Notes: generated by a model from the letters alone, not told the origin. Shown: positions 16,309 through 26,137, counted from the first letter of the stretch. The stretch is DNA of 56,126 nucleotides from Candidatus Alcium sp. F082 (GCA_001543395.1 LPNG01000021.1:1-56126); one strand, 5' to 3'. Program-made: numbers and translations.

Positions 16309-17406
16309 ATGAAGAGAGGGCTACTCATAGTGTTACTGTTGGGTGCGACTATGCTCTTGTCGGCTCAAGGGCGCTATGTTGAACCCGCCTTCCGCTATGC
16401 CTATCACATCCCCTTCCCTATCTACGCCGACTACCCCATGTATGGCGCCGACCTCCGTATTGGGCTGCAGACCGACGGCTCGCACGCTTGGGAGTCGTTC
16501 TTCAACTATCCCAACATCGGTGTCGATTTCCGCTTCGAGCACCATACGATGAAAGACTACTTCGACGAAGAGAGCCAAAAAATCATCGACTTGGGCAACA
16601 GCTACGCCGTGTTCGGCTACTGCAACGGGCATATCATCAACCAGCCGAGGTTCCAATTTGACTACACCTGGGGCATCGGCATGGCCTACTGGCCCAAGGG
16701 TCACAACCGACTCGTCAGCTCTCCGCTCACCGTTCACCTCAACCTTGACTTCGGCCCCGTTTTCAAATTGAACGACAACTTTGACCTCGTAGCGCGTGTG
16801 GTCTTCTCCCATGCCTCCAATGGCGCCATCCGCGTGCCCAATAAAGGCATCAACGTGTTGGGCGGACAAGTCGGATTGCGTTATTTTCCAAAAGGACGTG
16901 CTGTGGAACGACACGACAAAAGCTATCCTTTCGAGAAATACAACCTGCTTTATGTCCTCAACGGCATCGGCTTCCGTGAGTCGAACACCATGCTTGGCCA
17001 TTATTGCCTTGGCAACACCTTTGAGATTGGCTATTCGAGGGCCTTCCATCCCTGCTTCCGCTATGGCGGTGGCATCGACCTGCTATACACGGGCGAGAAC
17101 AAGGTGATGTACGAATACCACCATGCTGAAGACCAATACAAGCCTGTCGACGCTTTCAGCATTGCGCCATACATCGCAGGCGAGCTGTGCTACGGCAACT
17201 TCATCGGCCACCTCTCGTTCGCCTATTACGTGTGGCAGCCCGCCGAATACCTTCCCAGACACTACCAGAAATACTACGAACGGCTCTCGTTCCGCTATCA
17301 CTTTGGCAAGAGCAAGGCCATGTTTGCCGGCGTGGGCATGCGGGTGCACGCCACCAAGATCGATTACATCGAATGGACCATAGGCGCCAACCTATGGAAA
17401 TGGTAA
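16309..17406 (+). CDS. PagL-like outer-membrane lipid A 3-O-deacylase (acyloxyacyl hydrolase)
   Basis: The 365-residue protein starts with a signal peptide (MKRGLLIVLLLGATMLLSAQ) and ends with an aromatic residue (NLWKW), as outer-membrane beta-barrels do. The motif FSHASNGAIRVPNKGIN carries the PagL/acyloxyacyl hydrolase core, with H168, S170 and N171. PagL enzymes remove the 3-O-acyl chain of lipid A. In Pseudomonas PagL the third catalytic residue is a Glu 12 residues after the Ser; here that position is N182. So activity may be altered, or another acidic residue may serve. It starts 3 bases after the S4 gene stop, in the same run of genes, although the functions are unrelated. Confidence 0.78.
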   Translation: MKRGLLIVLLLGATMLLSAQGRYVEPAFRYAYHIPFPIYADYPMYGADLRIGLQTDGSHAWESFFNYPNIGVDFRFEHHTMKDYFDEESQKIIDLGNSYAVFGYCNGHIINQPRFQFDYTWGIGMAYWPKGHNRLVSSPLTVHLNLDFGPVFKLNDNFDLVARVVFSHASNGAIRVPNKGINVLGGQVGLRYFPKGRAVERHDKSYPFEKYNLLYVLNGIGFRESNTMLGHYCLGNTFEIGYSRAFHPCFRYGGGIDLLYTGENKVMYEYHHAEDQYKPVDAFSIAPYIAGELCYGNFIGHLSFAYYVWQPAEYLPRHYQKYYERLSFRYHFGKSKAMFAGVGMRVHATKIDYIEWTIGANLWKW

Positions 17407-17412
17407 AAAAAA

Positions 17413-17440
17413 GTAGAGACGCGGCACGCCACGTCTCTAC
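17413..17440. terminator. Hairpin between convergent pagL-like and V-ATPase units
   Basis: GTAGAGACG (17413-17421) and CGTCTCTAC (17432-17440) form a perfect 9-bp stem. An A-run precedes it on the plus strand, which gives a T-run on the minus strand, fitting termination of the V-ATPase operon. The GTAGAGACG...CGTCTCTAC hairpin is also a common dispersed intergenic repeat type. The bases after it up to 17488 hold several ATTCC words and the short inverted repeat GGAATG-TC-CATTCC (17451-17464). Confidence 0.7.
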
Positions 17441-17488
17441 ATGATAAATCGGAATGTCCATTCCACATTCCTAATTCTGCATTCCAAA

Positions 17489-17929
<441 letters not shown>

Positions 17930-17945
17930 TTAATTGTTGATTTGT

Positions 17946-19730
17946 TTAATTTTCATTGTTTTGCGTAAGAGGTTTATACCGTCTGCCTGAACCTTCGTAA
18001 CCGGAGTTCTTGAAGAACTCGAGGAAGTTGAGTCGCAAGGGATGCACAAAGGCACCCAAGACGCACATCGCGACGTTCAGCGTATGGCCAACGAGCACGA
18101 TGAGGATGAAGGCGATCCAACGGGCACCGCCGTCGCCCAGAGCCTGCAAGCCGATGGCATTGAAGGCCTCACCGAGTTTGGCGCCTGCCAGACCCAAGGC
18201 ATACAGACGCAGGTAACTCAGCACGTCGCCGAGCAAACCCGTAGCCGTGTTGTAGGTCTCCCACAAGCCCGAGCCCACGTTGAGCAAAGGATTGCGGTGC
18301 AAGTCGTTGAGGAAGAAGATGCCCAAGGCCGACAAGCAGCCGATGACAATGACAATCCATTTCGTCAGCGCCTTGTCGATGACACCCATCAGAGCGAGAC
18401 CACCCACAATGACACCGCCCACAATGAGCAGGGTCCAGCCCCAAGTGGCCAAAGAGTTGGCAAAGCCTTTCACTTTGGTACTTTGGTAGGTCTTCACAAT
18501 CATGGCCAGGCAGATGTGCACGATACCGACGAGGATGGCCAACACCATTGTGCCGTCGAAACCAAAGATTTGCTTGGGGACCATGCATTTCTTCACGCCT
18601 TCAGGAATCCAGCTCCACTCAAGCATATCCATCGAGAAGAAGGTGTGGAACAGCAAGCCGATCACTGTGGTGGCGATGCCCAGTACTATGCCCAAAGACG
18701 CAATACTCGGCATTTTCTTCTTCAGCAAGATGCCGGCAAGGATCAAAACCAAGCCGTAACCCGCATCGCCCATGCAGAAGGCGAAGAAAAGCATGAAGAA
18801 GATGGAGATAAACACCGTCGGGTCAAACTCGTCGTATTTTGGCCGACCGTACATATCGGTAAGCAGTTCAAACTTCGATACGAACTTATTGTTTTTCAGT
18901 TTGATAGGAGGATTATCATCCACTTTGGCCTTGTCGACCAAATAGAGGATATTCTCCTTCTCCAGCATATCATGAAGGGCTGGCTCATTCTCAGCGGGAG
19001 CGAAGCCTTCGAAGACGGTGATGTAGTCCTCGGCAGCCTTCTCGCCCGACACGTGTGCCAGATGCAGGTCGAGTTTCGACAAGGTCTTGTCCATCTCTGC
19101 TTGCAACACCGGCTCATGCCACTTCAGTTGAGCCAGGCGATGCTCTTTCTGCTTCACCTGTGCCTCCAAGTCGGCAATCTGTTTCTGAATGGCGGCATAG
19201 TCACGATCGGGAGCAGGAAGTTCCTTCAGCGGGAAGTCGTAGTCGTCGGAATCGGACACAACCACGAAATAACTGTATCCGCCGAGGTTTGAGATCTCGC
19301 TTATCGCATACTGTTCCTTCCACTCAGGATCGATAGCCTTAGCCTTGTAGAAGTGGAGTTTCAGACCCATTTCCTTGAGGCGGTCGAAACTCTTGGCATC
19401 GAACTGTCCCCAAGGCACCAATTCGTCGGCGTCCTTGCGAAGTTGCGGCAGTTGGGCTTCGATGGCATCCTTGTCGCGCACGGTTTCCATCACCTCCACG
19501 GCAAAATCGGTAGGCTTCTGACCCGGGTCATCGGCCTTTTCGATCTCTTTCAAAGCCGAAATAGCCTTACGGTAAATCTCGGCACGTGCCGACAGCTTCT
19601 CCGATTTCTCGTCGATGGGCTTCATGGAACGTGTGATGTCGACCACACCCACCGATTGCAGCTTCTCCAAGAAAGCATCGGCATCGCCGCTCAGCAGGAT
19701 GAAATCATATTTCGTCATTTCAGTTACCAT
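17946..19730 (-). CDS. ntpI: V-type ATPase membrane subunit I (stator/ion channel)
   Basis: The 594-residue protein has a cytoplasmic N-terminal half with coiled-coil character (IQKQIADLEAQVKQKEHRLAQL) and a C-terminal half with about seven membrane helices, beginning near ISIFFMLFFAFCMGDAGYGL. This is the layout of subunit a/I, which anchors the peripheral stalks and forms the ion half-channels. RLYALGLAGAKLGEAFN includes the conserved channel Arg of this family. The start ATG at 19730 overlaps the end of subunit D; a second ATG 12 bases on (MTKYDFI) is equally possible. Confidence 0.95.
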   Translation of the reverse strand: MVTEMTKYDFILLSGDADAFLEKLQSVGVVDITRSMKPIDEKSEKLSARAEIYRKAISALKEIEKADDPGQKPTDFAVEVMETVRDKDAIEAQLPQLRKDADELVPWGQFDAKSFDRLKEMGLKLHFYKAKAIDPEWKEQYAISEISNLGGYSYFVVVSDSDDYDFPLKELPAPDRDYAAIQKQIADLEAQVKQKEHRLAQLKWHEPVLQAEMDKTLSKLDLHLAHVSGEKAAEDYITVFEGFAPAENEPALHDMLEKENILYLVDKAKVDDNPPIKLKNNKFVSKFELLTDMYGRPKYDEFDPTVFISIFFMLFFAFCMGDAGYGLVLILAGILLKKKMPSIASLGIVLGIATTVIGLLFHTFFSMDMLEWSWIPEGVKKCMVPKQIFGFDGTMVLAILVGIVHICLAMIVKTYQSTKVKGFANSLATWGWTLLIVGGVIVGGLALMGVIDKALTKWIVIVIGCLSALGIFFLNDLHRNPLLNVGSGLWETYNTATGLLGDVLSYLRLYALGLAGAKLGEAFNAIGLQALGDGGARWIAFILIVLVGHTLNVAMCVLGAFVHPLRLNFLEFFKNSGYEGSGRRYKPLTQNNEN

Positions 19731-20334
19731 GGGCTGCCTCCTCTTCTTCTGCTATGTGTTTGTTTTTCACGATTTTCTGTGAAGCCTTGGAGAGGTTCTC
19801 CTCGTCTTCCATATATCGCTTGATCTTACGTATGGCTTCGTTGTAGCCAGGAATTTGCACCTTCTCGTAAAGGTTGACTTTCTGGGTGGTCTTCTTCCGT
19901 TGGTAATCCAAAATGCGGCTTACCTCGGTATAGACCTCCGACTCGATGCCCAACTGGGCCAGATTCTTCAAGATTTGAACGCCGTCGGCATACCACATAG
20001 GCTTGGTGAAGAGGTTGATGTCCTTCACATCGAACAGCACCTCTTCCAAGGCCGGCACGGGCACACCCGCAATCTTGACGGTCTTCAGCTTGACATCGGT
20101 CACCGAAATCAGTCCTGGCTCAAATTCATTCCAAAGCCGGGCCATATACTCATACGACTTGAGTTCGGCCTCTAACTGCTCTACAAGCCCCTCCGAACGC
20201 TGCTTGGCTTTCTTCACCTCAAGACGCAGCGCACTCTCCTTGCTCTTCAGCGTGGGCAGGGCACGGGTACGCGTCTTGAGCTGCTTGTTCAGCTCGTTCA
20301 GCGAGGTCTTGTTATATTGGAATTTGATAGCCAT
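19720..20334 (-). CDS. ntpD: V-type ATPase central stalk subunit D
   Basis: The 204-residue helical protein matches subunit D, the coiled-coil central shaft that turns within the A3B3 head. The N-terminus FQYNKTSLNELNKQLKTRTRALPTLKSKE and the C-terminal helix with VQIPGYNEAIRKIKRYMED are typical. It starts 3 bases after the B subunit ends, and its stop lies inside the start of subunit I. This tight spacing shows co-translation in the minus-strand operon. Confidence 0.95.
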   Translation of the reverse strand: MAIKFQYNKTSLNELNKQLKTRTRALPTLKSKESALRLEVKKAKQRSEGLVEQLEAELKSYEYMARLWNEFEPGLISVTDVKLKTVKIAGVPVPALEEVLFDVKDINLFTKPMWYADGVQILKNLAQLGIESEVYTEVSRILDYQRKKTTQKVNLYEKVQIPGYNEAIRKIKRYMEDEENLSKASQKIVKNKHIAEEEEAAHGN

Positions 20335-20337
20335 GGT

Positions 20338-21663
20338 TTATGCTTTTTCTTTCCAGTATTTCTCAATGAGTTTCTCTTTCAGACCCGTCTCGGCCTTGGT
20401 GAAGTATTTGCCAAACAACTCCCAACCCGTGTCAAGCATCTCCTCGATGGAGATGTTGACATCGATGGCCAGCAGACGCGTGGCGTATTCCTTGGCATAG
20501 TCGAGGCAGCGCAGGTCGTAGTCGCTCAGGTCGAAGCCGTTCTCCAACTTGGTCTTAGCGTTGGCGGCGTCGGCATACAAACGAACTGACGTATTCATAA
20601 CGGCGCTATGGTCCTCACGGGTCTTCTTGTTCTGCACCAACTGTTTCAAACGCGACAGCGAACGGAAAGGGTCGACGATGACCTTGCCCGAGTCGGGGTC
20701 GGCGCGGAGGAACAACTGTCCCTCGGTGATGTAACCCGTGTTATCTGGGATGGCGTGCGTGATGTCGCCATCGTTCAAGGTCGTCACGGCGATGATGGTG
20801 ATGGAACCGCCATCAGGCAACTGCACAGCCTTTTCGTAAATCTTGGCCAAGTCAGAATAAAGCGAGCCAGGCATGGAGTCCTTCGAAGGAATCTGGTCCA
20901 TACGATTACTCACGATACTCAAGGCGTCGGCATACAGCGTCATGTCGGTGAGCAGCACCAGCACCTTCTCGTTCTTATCCACTGCAAAATATTCAGCGGC
21001 AGTCAGTGCCATGTCGGGAATCAGCAGACGCTCGACAGGCGGCTGGTCGGTGGTGTTCACGAAGCTGATGATCTTGTGCAAGGCACCTGCACTCTCAAAC
21101 TGGTTCTTGAAGAAGAGGTAGTCGTCGTTCGAAAGGCCCATGCCACCGAGGATGATTTTATCCACATCGGCACGGAGGGCCACCATGCTCATCACCTGGT
21201 TATAGGGTTGGTCAGGGTCGGCGAAGAACGGGATCTTCTGGCCCGAGACCAAGGTATTGTTCAAGTCGATGCCGGCGATACCGGTAGGGATCAGTTGCGA
21301 AGGCTGACGACGCTTGAAAGGGTTCACTGAAGGACCGCCAATCTGCCGCTTCTCGCCTTCCACGGCCGGACCGCCGTCGATAGGCTCACCGTATGCGTTA
21401 AAGAAACGGCCGGCGAGTTCGTCGCTCACGTTCAGCGAAGGCGGCTCGCCAAAGAAGGTCACTTCGGCATTGGTCGGGATGTCTTCCGTGCCGCCAAACA
21501 CCTGCAGGGTGACGGCATTGTCTTTAATCTTCACCACCTGCGCCAGACGGCCTGCCACGAGGGCGAGTTCGTCGTTGGCCACGCCTTGCGCCTCAAGGGT
21601 CACAGTGGCCTTGGTGATGGCGGTCAGCTTGGTATAGATGCGTTGAAAGGCTTTCTCACTCAT
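20338..21663 (-). CDS. ntpB: V-type ATPase regulatory subunit B
   Basis: The 441-residue protein is the non-catalytic B subunit that alternates with A in the head ring. As expected, the P-loop is degenerate: residues around SGQKIPFFADPDQPYNQ replace Walker A. The phrases TDQPPVERLLIPDMALTAAEYFA and GSLYSDLAKIYEKA are family hallmarks. Its start overlaps the end of subunit A by 8 bases, so it is translationally coupled. Confidence 0.97.
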   Translation of the reverse strand: MSEKAFQRIYTKLTAITKATVTLEAQGVANDELALVAGRLAQVVKIKDNAVTLQVFGGTEDIPTNAEVTFFGEPPSLNVSDELAGRFFNAYGEPIDGGPAVEGEKRQIGGPSVNPFKRRQPSQLIPTGIAGIDLNNTLVSGQKIPFFADPDQPYNQVMSMVALRADVDKIILGGMGLSNDDYLFFKNQFESAGALHKIISFVNTTDQPPVERLLIPDMALTAAEYFAVDKNEKVLVLLTDMTLYADALSIVSNRMDQIPSKDSMPGSLYSDLAKIYEKAVQLPDGGSITIIAVTTLNDGDITHAIPDNTGYITEGQLFLRADPDSGKVIVDPFRSLSRLKQLVQNKKTREDHSAVMNTSVRLYADAANAKTKLENGFDLSDYDLRCLDYAKEYATRLLAIDVNISIEEMLDTGWELFGKYFTKAETGLKEKLIEKYWKEKA

Positions 21664-23359
21664 GTTTCAGTTCCTCCTTTAACTGTCCAAGATATTTTTC
21701 AAATTGTTCCGACTTGTATTCCGAGTAGTTCATCTGACGGCAGATGTTGATCAAGCCCTTGAAGTAGGTCGTGCACTCCTCGAAGTTGTCGAACTTGAAG
21801 CTGCGGTCGCAGATTTCAAGCACAAGGTCGAGCATGAACTTCTGACGTTCGAGTGGCGTGGAGCCGTCGATGTCGTCGAAAGCGTCCTGCTGCAAAATGA
21901 CGAAGTCGACGAGTTCCGACTTCCAATATTGCTCGTGGTACGACATCGGCACGCCGTCGTCGCCCAAGATGTTGATCTGCTCGTAGGCGTCCTTGCCTCG
22001 GCGGATGATGTATTTCGTCTTCGTCACCTTATCGACCCAACCCTTCTCAATCTTGCTGTCAAGATACTCGATGATTTCGGGATATTCGAGGTATTTTGAA
22101 TAGGAATCGACGGGGTCGACGGCAGGATAACGCTTCTTGTCGGCGCGATTCTGCGAAAGGCCGTAGAAGCAACGTGCGGCCTTCTTCGTCGATTCAGTCA
22201 CAGGCTCCTTCAGGTTACCGCCAGCAGGCGATACTGTTCCGATGAAGGTGATGGAACCCGACTGACCGTTGTTGAGCTTCACATAACCCGCACGGGCGTA
22301 GAAGTTGGAGATGATGGCCGAGAGGTCGACGGGGAAGCCGTCCTGACCAGGCAATTCCTCCAAGCGGTTACTCATCTCACGCAAGGCCTGTGCCCAACGC
22401 GAGGTGGAGTCGGCCAGCAACAACACCTTCATACCCATAGCGCGGTAGTATTCGCCAAGAGTCATGGCCGTATAGACCGAAGCCTCACGAGCGGCAACCG
22501 GCATGTTGGAGGTGTTGCAGATGATGATGGTACGCTCCATCAGCGAGCGCCCTGTGTGCTTGTCCTTCAGTTCGGGGAACTCGGTGAAGATCTCCACGAC
22601 CTCGTTGGCACGTTCGCCGCAGGCCGCCATGATGATGATGTCGGCATCGGCTTGCTCGGCGAGGGCGTGTTGCAACACGGTCTTGCCGCAGCCGAAAGGT
22701 CCGGGGATGAAGCCCGTGCCACCTTCGGCGATGGGATTGCGCGGTTTCTCCACATAGCCGCCCACGGCCACCTTGACGGGCCATTTCTGCATCATCGTCA
22801 CCTTCACCTCCTCGCCTTCCGCGTTGGTCAGCGTGGCGATGGTGTCAGTGATCTTGTATTGTCCGGCGGCGACCACGTTCTTCACGGTGTAAGTGCCTTT
22901 GAAGTTGAACGGCACCATGATTTTGTGGGGCAGCCAGCCTTCCTTGACTTCGCCCAACCAGTCGGCGGCAACCACTTGGTCGCCTGCCTTGGCGATAGGT
23001 GTGAAGTCCCAAAGTTTCTCTTCGTCGAGGGCCTTTGTGTATTCACCACGTTTCAGAAACACACCTTCCATGGTGGCGAGGTTGTTCTGCAGGCCGTCGA
23101 AGTTGCTCGAAAGCAAACCAGGTCCCAAGGTCACCTCAAGCATGTAGCCTTGGAATTCCACCTTGTCGCCGATCTGCAGGCCGCGGGTGCTCTCAAACAC
23201 CTGCACGGAGGCCTTGTTCCCGTTCACCTTGATGACCTCTGCCATCAACTCGACGCCGTCGAGGTCGATGAAGCAGATCTCATTCTGTGCCACAGGGCCG
23301 TCCACCTCCACAGTGACGAGGTTTGCAATGATTCCTGTAACTTTTCCTGTTGTTTTCAT
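21656..23359 (-). CDS. ntpA: V-type ATPase catalytic subunit A
   Basis: The 567-residue protein is the catalytic subunit of the V/A-type ATPase. Walker A is GPFGCGKT with K226. The A-subunit-specific insertion before the nucleotide domain is present (roughly residues 110-190), and ADSTSRWAQALREMSNRLEELPGQDGFP and TVSPAGGNLKEPVT are diagnostic. It lies between a DUF2764 gene and subunit B on the minus strand. Confidence 0.98.
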   Translation of the reverse strand: MKTTGKVTGIIANLVTVEVDGPVAQNEICFIDLDGVELMAEVIKVNGNKASVQVFESTRGLQIGDKVEFQGYMLEVTLGPGLLSSNFDGLQNNLATMEGVFLKRGEYTKALDEEKLWDFTPIAKAGDQVVAADWLGEVKEGWLPHKIMVPFNFKGTYTVKNVVAAGQYKITDTIATLTNAEGEEVKVTMMQKWPVKVAVGGYVEKPRNPIAEGGTGFIPGPFGCGKTVLQHALAEQADADIIIMAACGERANEVVEIFTEFPELKDKHTGRSLMERTIIICNTSNMPVAAREASVYTAMTLGEYYRAMGMKVLLLADSTSRWAQALREMSNRLEELPGQDGFPVDLSAIISNFYARAGYVKLNNGQSGSITFIGTVSPAGGNLKEPVTESTKKAARCFYGLSQNRADKKRYPAVDPVDSYSKYLEYPEIIEYLDSKIEKGWVDKVTKTKYIIRRGKDAYEQINILGDDGVPMSYHEQYWKSELVDFVILQQDAFDDIDGSTPLERQKFMLDLVLEICDRSFKFDNFEECTTYFKGLINICRQMNYSEYKSEQFEKYLGQLKEELKHE

Positions 23360-23378
23360 ATGTTGTTGTTTCTATTAT

Positions 23379-23972
23379 TTACACACTTAAATCCAAATCC
23401 GCACTCGTGCTTCGAATCTCCTGCACGAGTTTCTGGAACATCTCCTGTCCCTTGGAGGCATCGAGCTCGGCCCAGCGCTGTACGGTCTTGGCTTTGACCA
23501 AAAAGGCGAGGATGGCGTTCATGTTGAAGTAGTCCATGCGGGCGATGTCGGAGGCCTTCTCCCACTTCAGCTCGTCCATCTTCTGCTCGCGTTCCACGAA
23601 GTCGGCATCGGCGAGGATTTCCTCTATCTGCTTGCCTTCCTCGAAGTCGGCCTCAGGCAGCTCCACTTGGTAGTCCTCCCCTCTTTTGCCGAGGCGCTTG
23701 GCCAGATAGTTCACCTTCATGTTGCGCAGGCGGCCGTCGAAGTCGAAATACTCGCGGATGAAACGGTTCTTGCTCTCAGCGGCCTTGTCGTAAAACTCCG
23801 CACCGAGGCTATCCTCGTTAAAGCCTTCTTCCATGAGTTCCACCAACTTCTGGTCTTTCTCGGAGAGCAGCTCCATGATAGACTCCTTCACGGCGGCATA
23901 GTCGAAGCCTGTGTTCTCGAAGCCCGAGGTCAGTTCCGGCAAGCCGGCCACGATATAGACGTAGTTATCCAT
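23379..23972 (-). CDS. DUF2764 protein, probable subunit-C equivalent of the V-type ATPase
   Basis: The 197-residue, highly charged, probably helical protein (start MDNYVYIVAGLPELT) belongs to the DUF2764 family. Family members sit between subunits E and A in V-type ATPase operons of Bacteroidota, Chlamydia and spirochaetes, where the canonical subunit C gene is missing. The order here is the same. A role as the C/d-type connector between stalk and membrane rotor is therefore inferred, not shown. Its ATG overlaps the stop of subunit E (ATGA), so the two are co-translated. Confidence 0.85.
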   Translation of the reverse strand: MDNYVYIVAGLPELTSGFENTGFDYAAVKESIMELLSEKDQKLVELMEEGFNEDSLGAEFYDKAAESKNRFIREYFDFDGRLRNMKVNYLAKRLGKRGEDYQVELPEADFEEGKQIEEILADADFVEREQKMDELKWEKASDIARMDYFNMNAILAFLVKAKTVQRWAELDASKGQEMFQKLVQEIRSTSADLDLSV

Positions 23973-24583
23973 CAGCCGAAGAGGATTTTCTTGGTGGCGG
24001 GACGCAGGTAGTTGGCGATGAGTTGGGTGAACTCGTCGTCGGTGAACTGTAGCACATAGCCGCCGTCCTTGGGTGCAACCTTGAAGCCACCGTTCATCTT
24101 CTTGGAGTAGTCCACCTTCACCTCTCCCTTGAACTGGTTGGCGATTTCGTTCTTCACGAGAGGCTCCACCTCGGCTTTCAAGGCTTCGGGCAGGATGAGG
24201 TTCAAGTCGACGGGCGACGCATTCGCGGGATTAAAGGCCTTCACCACGCTGGTGATCAGTTCCTTCACAAAGGCAGCATTGCCCATATTGGCCTTCACGC
24301 CTTCGGTGGCGGTGTGGGTCACCACCATCTTCTCGATCTCCTGTTTCGTCACGGCGATGCTTTGCGTTGCTGCCATCTTCACGTCGGCAGCGACCTTGGT
24401 CCTCAGCTCTTCAGCCTCCTTGTTGGCTTGAGCGATGATGCGCTCGGCCTCAGTCTTAGCGTAGGCAATGATGCGGTCGGCTTCGGCATGTGCCTTTTGC
24501 ACGAGTTCCTCACCGTCCTGTTTTCCTTTCGACAAGCCTTCGTTATAAAGCCTGTCGGTCAATTGTTGCAGTTTATCTTGCAT
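23972..24583 (-). CDS. ntpE: V-type ATPase peripheral stalk subunit E
   Basis: The 203-residue protein starts MQDKLQQLTDRLYNEGLSKGKQ and continues as a long Ala/Glu/Lys-rich helix (EADRIIAYAKTEAERIIAQ) with a compact C-terminal domain (LQFTDDEFTQLIANYLRP). That is the standard shape of subunit E in the peripheral stalk, normally paired with a short subunit G/H, which is not found here. The start at 24583 is preferred because a promoter element at 24623-24630 lies inside the longer open frame. It is the first gene of the operon. Confidence 0.92.
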   Translation of the reverse strand: MQDKLQQLTDRLYNEGLSKGKQDGEELVQKAHAEADRIIAYAKTEAERIIAQANKEAEELRTKVAADVKMAATQSIAVTKQEIEKMVVTHTATEGVKANMGNAAFVKELITSVVKAFNPANASPVDLNLILPEALKAEVEPLVKNEIANQFKGEVKVDYSKKMNGGFKVAPKDGGYVLQFTDDEFTQLIANYLRPATKKILFG

Positions 24584-24622
24584 ATATTTTCGTTTTGTTT
24601 GTTTGATCTTGAAAATAGGCGA

Positions 24623-24630
24623 CAAAATTA
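24623..24630 (-). promoter_or_regulatory. Bacteroidota-type -7 element for the V-ATPase operon
   Basis: It reads TAATTTTG on the minus strand, about 40 bases before the subunit E start. The -33 partner is weak. It sits just past a 130-base palindromic element that separates it from the upstream gene. Confidence 0.5.
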
Positions 24631-24681
24631 AGCAATCCCTTTTAGAAAAAGAAATGAAATGGGAAAAATAATTTTAGGCAA

Positions 24682-24811
24682 AGATTCCCTTCGGGAATGG
24701 AGCTCATTACATATAGTTACATCGCGGCGGCAAATGACGTCCACAGAGTGTATTCGTCACAAGCCGCCGCAGGAAACCTAAATGGAAAATGCCATTCCCG
24801 AAGGGAATCTC
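24682..24811. repeat. 130-base palindromic intergenic element, copy 1
   Basis: The ends AGATTCCCTTCGGGAATGG (24682-24700) and CCATTCCCGAAGGGAATCT (24792-24810) are perfect 19-base inverted repeats. A second GC-rich pair GCGGCGGC (24724-24731) and GCCGCCGC (24763-24770) lies inside. A second copy of the same size and plan, in opposite orientation, is at 34532-34662. It fills most of the 236-base gap between the GNAT-like gene and the V-ATPase operon. It looks like a non-autonomous mobile or REP/BIME-like unit that could also end transcription. No gene is seen in it. Confidence 0.8.
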
Positions 24812-24819
24812 ACTAATTA

Positions 24820-25944
24820 TTATATATGCTTTATATACGTCCTAGCCCTCTTGGTGAGGTCGTGCTCGAGATAGCGCCAGAGGTTTTGCACACTGGTGTT
24901 GTCCTCCAGTTCGCGTGTCGACTCAATATATTTGATGCCGTTTTTTGTGATGCCTTGGGCGAACTTGTCGAAGATCATGGCGTTGACGCCCTTGTTCTTG
25001 TATTTGTCGTCGATGGCGATAAGCAGCAGGTCGAGGGTGTCGTTCTGTTTCAGGGCTTTCAGGATATGGATGAAGCCGAAGGGGAAGAGCGAGCCCTTGG
25101 CCTTCTGCATGGCCTTGGAGAGCGAGGGCAGGCCCACGCCAAAGCCGACCACCTGCTCGTCTTCATCGAGCACGATGGACACATAATCGACGCTGACATT
25201 ACCGAGGAATTGTTTCTTGAGGTCCTCTAATTGTCCTTGTGATAGTTCGGAGTAACCATGTAGCTTCGAGTAGGCGGCATTCATGCAGCGGAATACACCG
25301 TCGAGGTAAGGCTCTATGTCGCTATGATGGATGAGAGGGGCCTGGTGCAGACCGTTTTTGATGGAGACCAGCTCAGCCATGCGGGCATAACGGTCGGGGA
25401 TGACCTCGGGCACCTTGATGAGATACTCCACGTAGTCGGTATCCTTGGTGTAGCCCAAGGCAACGAGATGTCTTTCATAATAAGGTGCGTTGTATTTGCC
25501 GTAGGCGGTAGGCAGTTTGTCAAAGCCTTCCACGAGGACGCCTGCTGCATCGAATTCGAGGAAACCCATTGGGCCGCTCATCAGCGTCATGCCTTTCTCG
25601 TGTGCATAATGCTCGACGGCATCCATCAAAGCCCTTGAAACTTCCTGGTTGTCAACGAAGTCAATCCACCCAAAGCGACAAATCTTCTCGCCCGTCTTCT
25701 CGTTGTAGCGGCGGTTGATGATGCCCGCCACACGACCCACGATATGGCCGTTCTCATTATAAGCCAGCCAATACTTACCTTCACAAACCTCGAAAGCGTG
25801 GTTCTTTGAGGGTGTCAACGTATCGCGATCCATTGACTCGATTTGCGGAACATAATAGGGATTGTCCTTATAGAGTTCGTTGGGAAAATGCACGAAGGCT
25901 TTCAGTTCCTTTCTCGTTGTGACTTCTTTGACGGTTACTTTCAT
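24820..25944 (-). CDS. GNAT-like acetyltransferase-fold protein of unknown function
   Basis: The 374-residue protein has two halves that each look like a GNAT fold. The first includes FPNELYKDNPYYVPQIESM and GRVAGIINRRYNEK, as seen in the conserved Bacteroidota/Proteobacteria YghO-like family. The second includes VGFGVGLPSLSKAM, KNKGVNAMIFDKFAQ and YIESTRELEDN, resembling an acetyl-CoA binding region. The substrate is unknown. The start MKVTVKEV at 25944 is chosen because the frame extension reaches a promoter element at 25967-25974. The gene is divergent from the F-ATPase operon. Confidence 0.8.
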   Translation of the reverse strand: MKVTVKEVTTRKELKAFVHFPNELYKDNPYYVPQIESMDRDTLTPSKNHAFEVCEGKYWLAYNENGHIVGRVAGIINRRYNEKTGEKICRFGWIDFVDNQEVSRALMDAVEHYAHEKGMTLMSGPMGFLEFDAAGVLVEGFDKLPTAYGKYNAPYYERHLVALGYTKDTDYVEYLIKVPEVIPDRYARMAELVSIKNGLHQAPLIHHSDIEPYLDGVFRCMNAAYSKLHGYSELSQGQLEDLKKQFLGNVSVDYVSIVLDEDEQVVGFGVGLPSLSKAMQKAKGSLFPFGFIHILKALKQNDTLDLLLIAIDDKYKNKGVNAMIFDKFAQGITKNGIKYIESTRELEDNTSVQNLWRYLEHDLTKRARTYIKHI

Positions 25945-25966
25945 CGGGGGCTTCTTTTCGATGCTA

Positions 25967-25974
25967 CAAAGATA
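25967..25974 (-). promoter_or_regulatory. Bacteroidota-type -7 element for the GNAT-like gene
   Basis: It reads TATCTTTG on the minus strand, 23 bases before the chosen start, with only a weak -33 partner. The 237-base gap up to atpD otherwise holds AT-rich sequence with no gene. Confidence 0.5.
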
Positions 25975-26129
25975 TCCCATTCTCCTTTCGGGACACTCAA
26001 CTTTTCATCATAACACACGTATTTTTCAACCAATGCCGTTTTATTCTTTCTCCCCAATAAGGCATCTGCCTTTTAAGAAACTTTTTTCCCTTTTTTATCG
26101 AATTCCGTCGAACGGAAAACAATATTTGA

Positions 26130-26137
26130 TACATTTG
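26130..26137 (+). promoter_or_regulatory. Bacteroidota-type -7 element for the F-ATPase operon
   Basis: TACATTTG matches TAnnTTTG, 45 bases before atpD. The -33 region is not a clear match. Confidence 0.5.
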
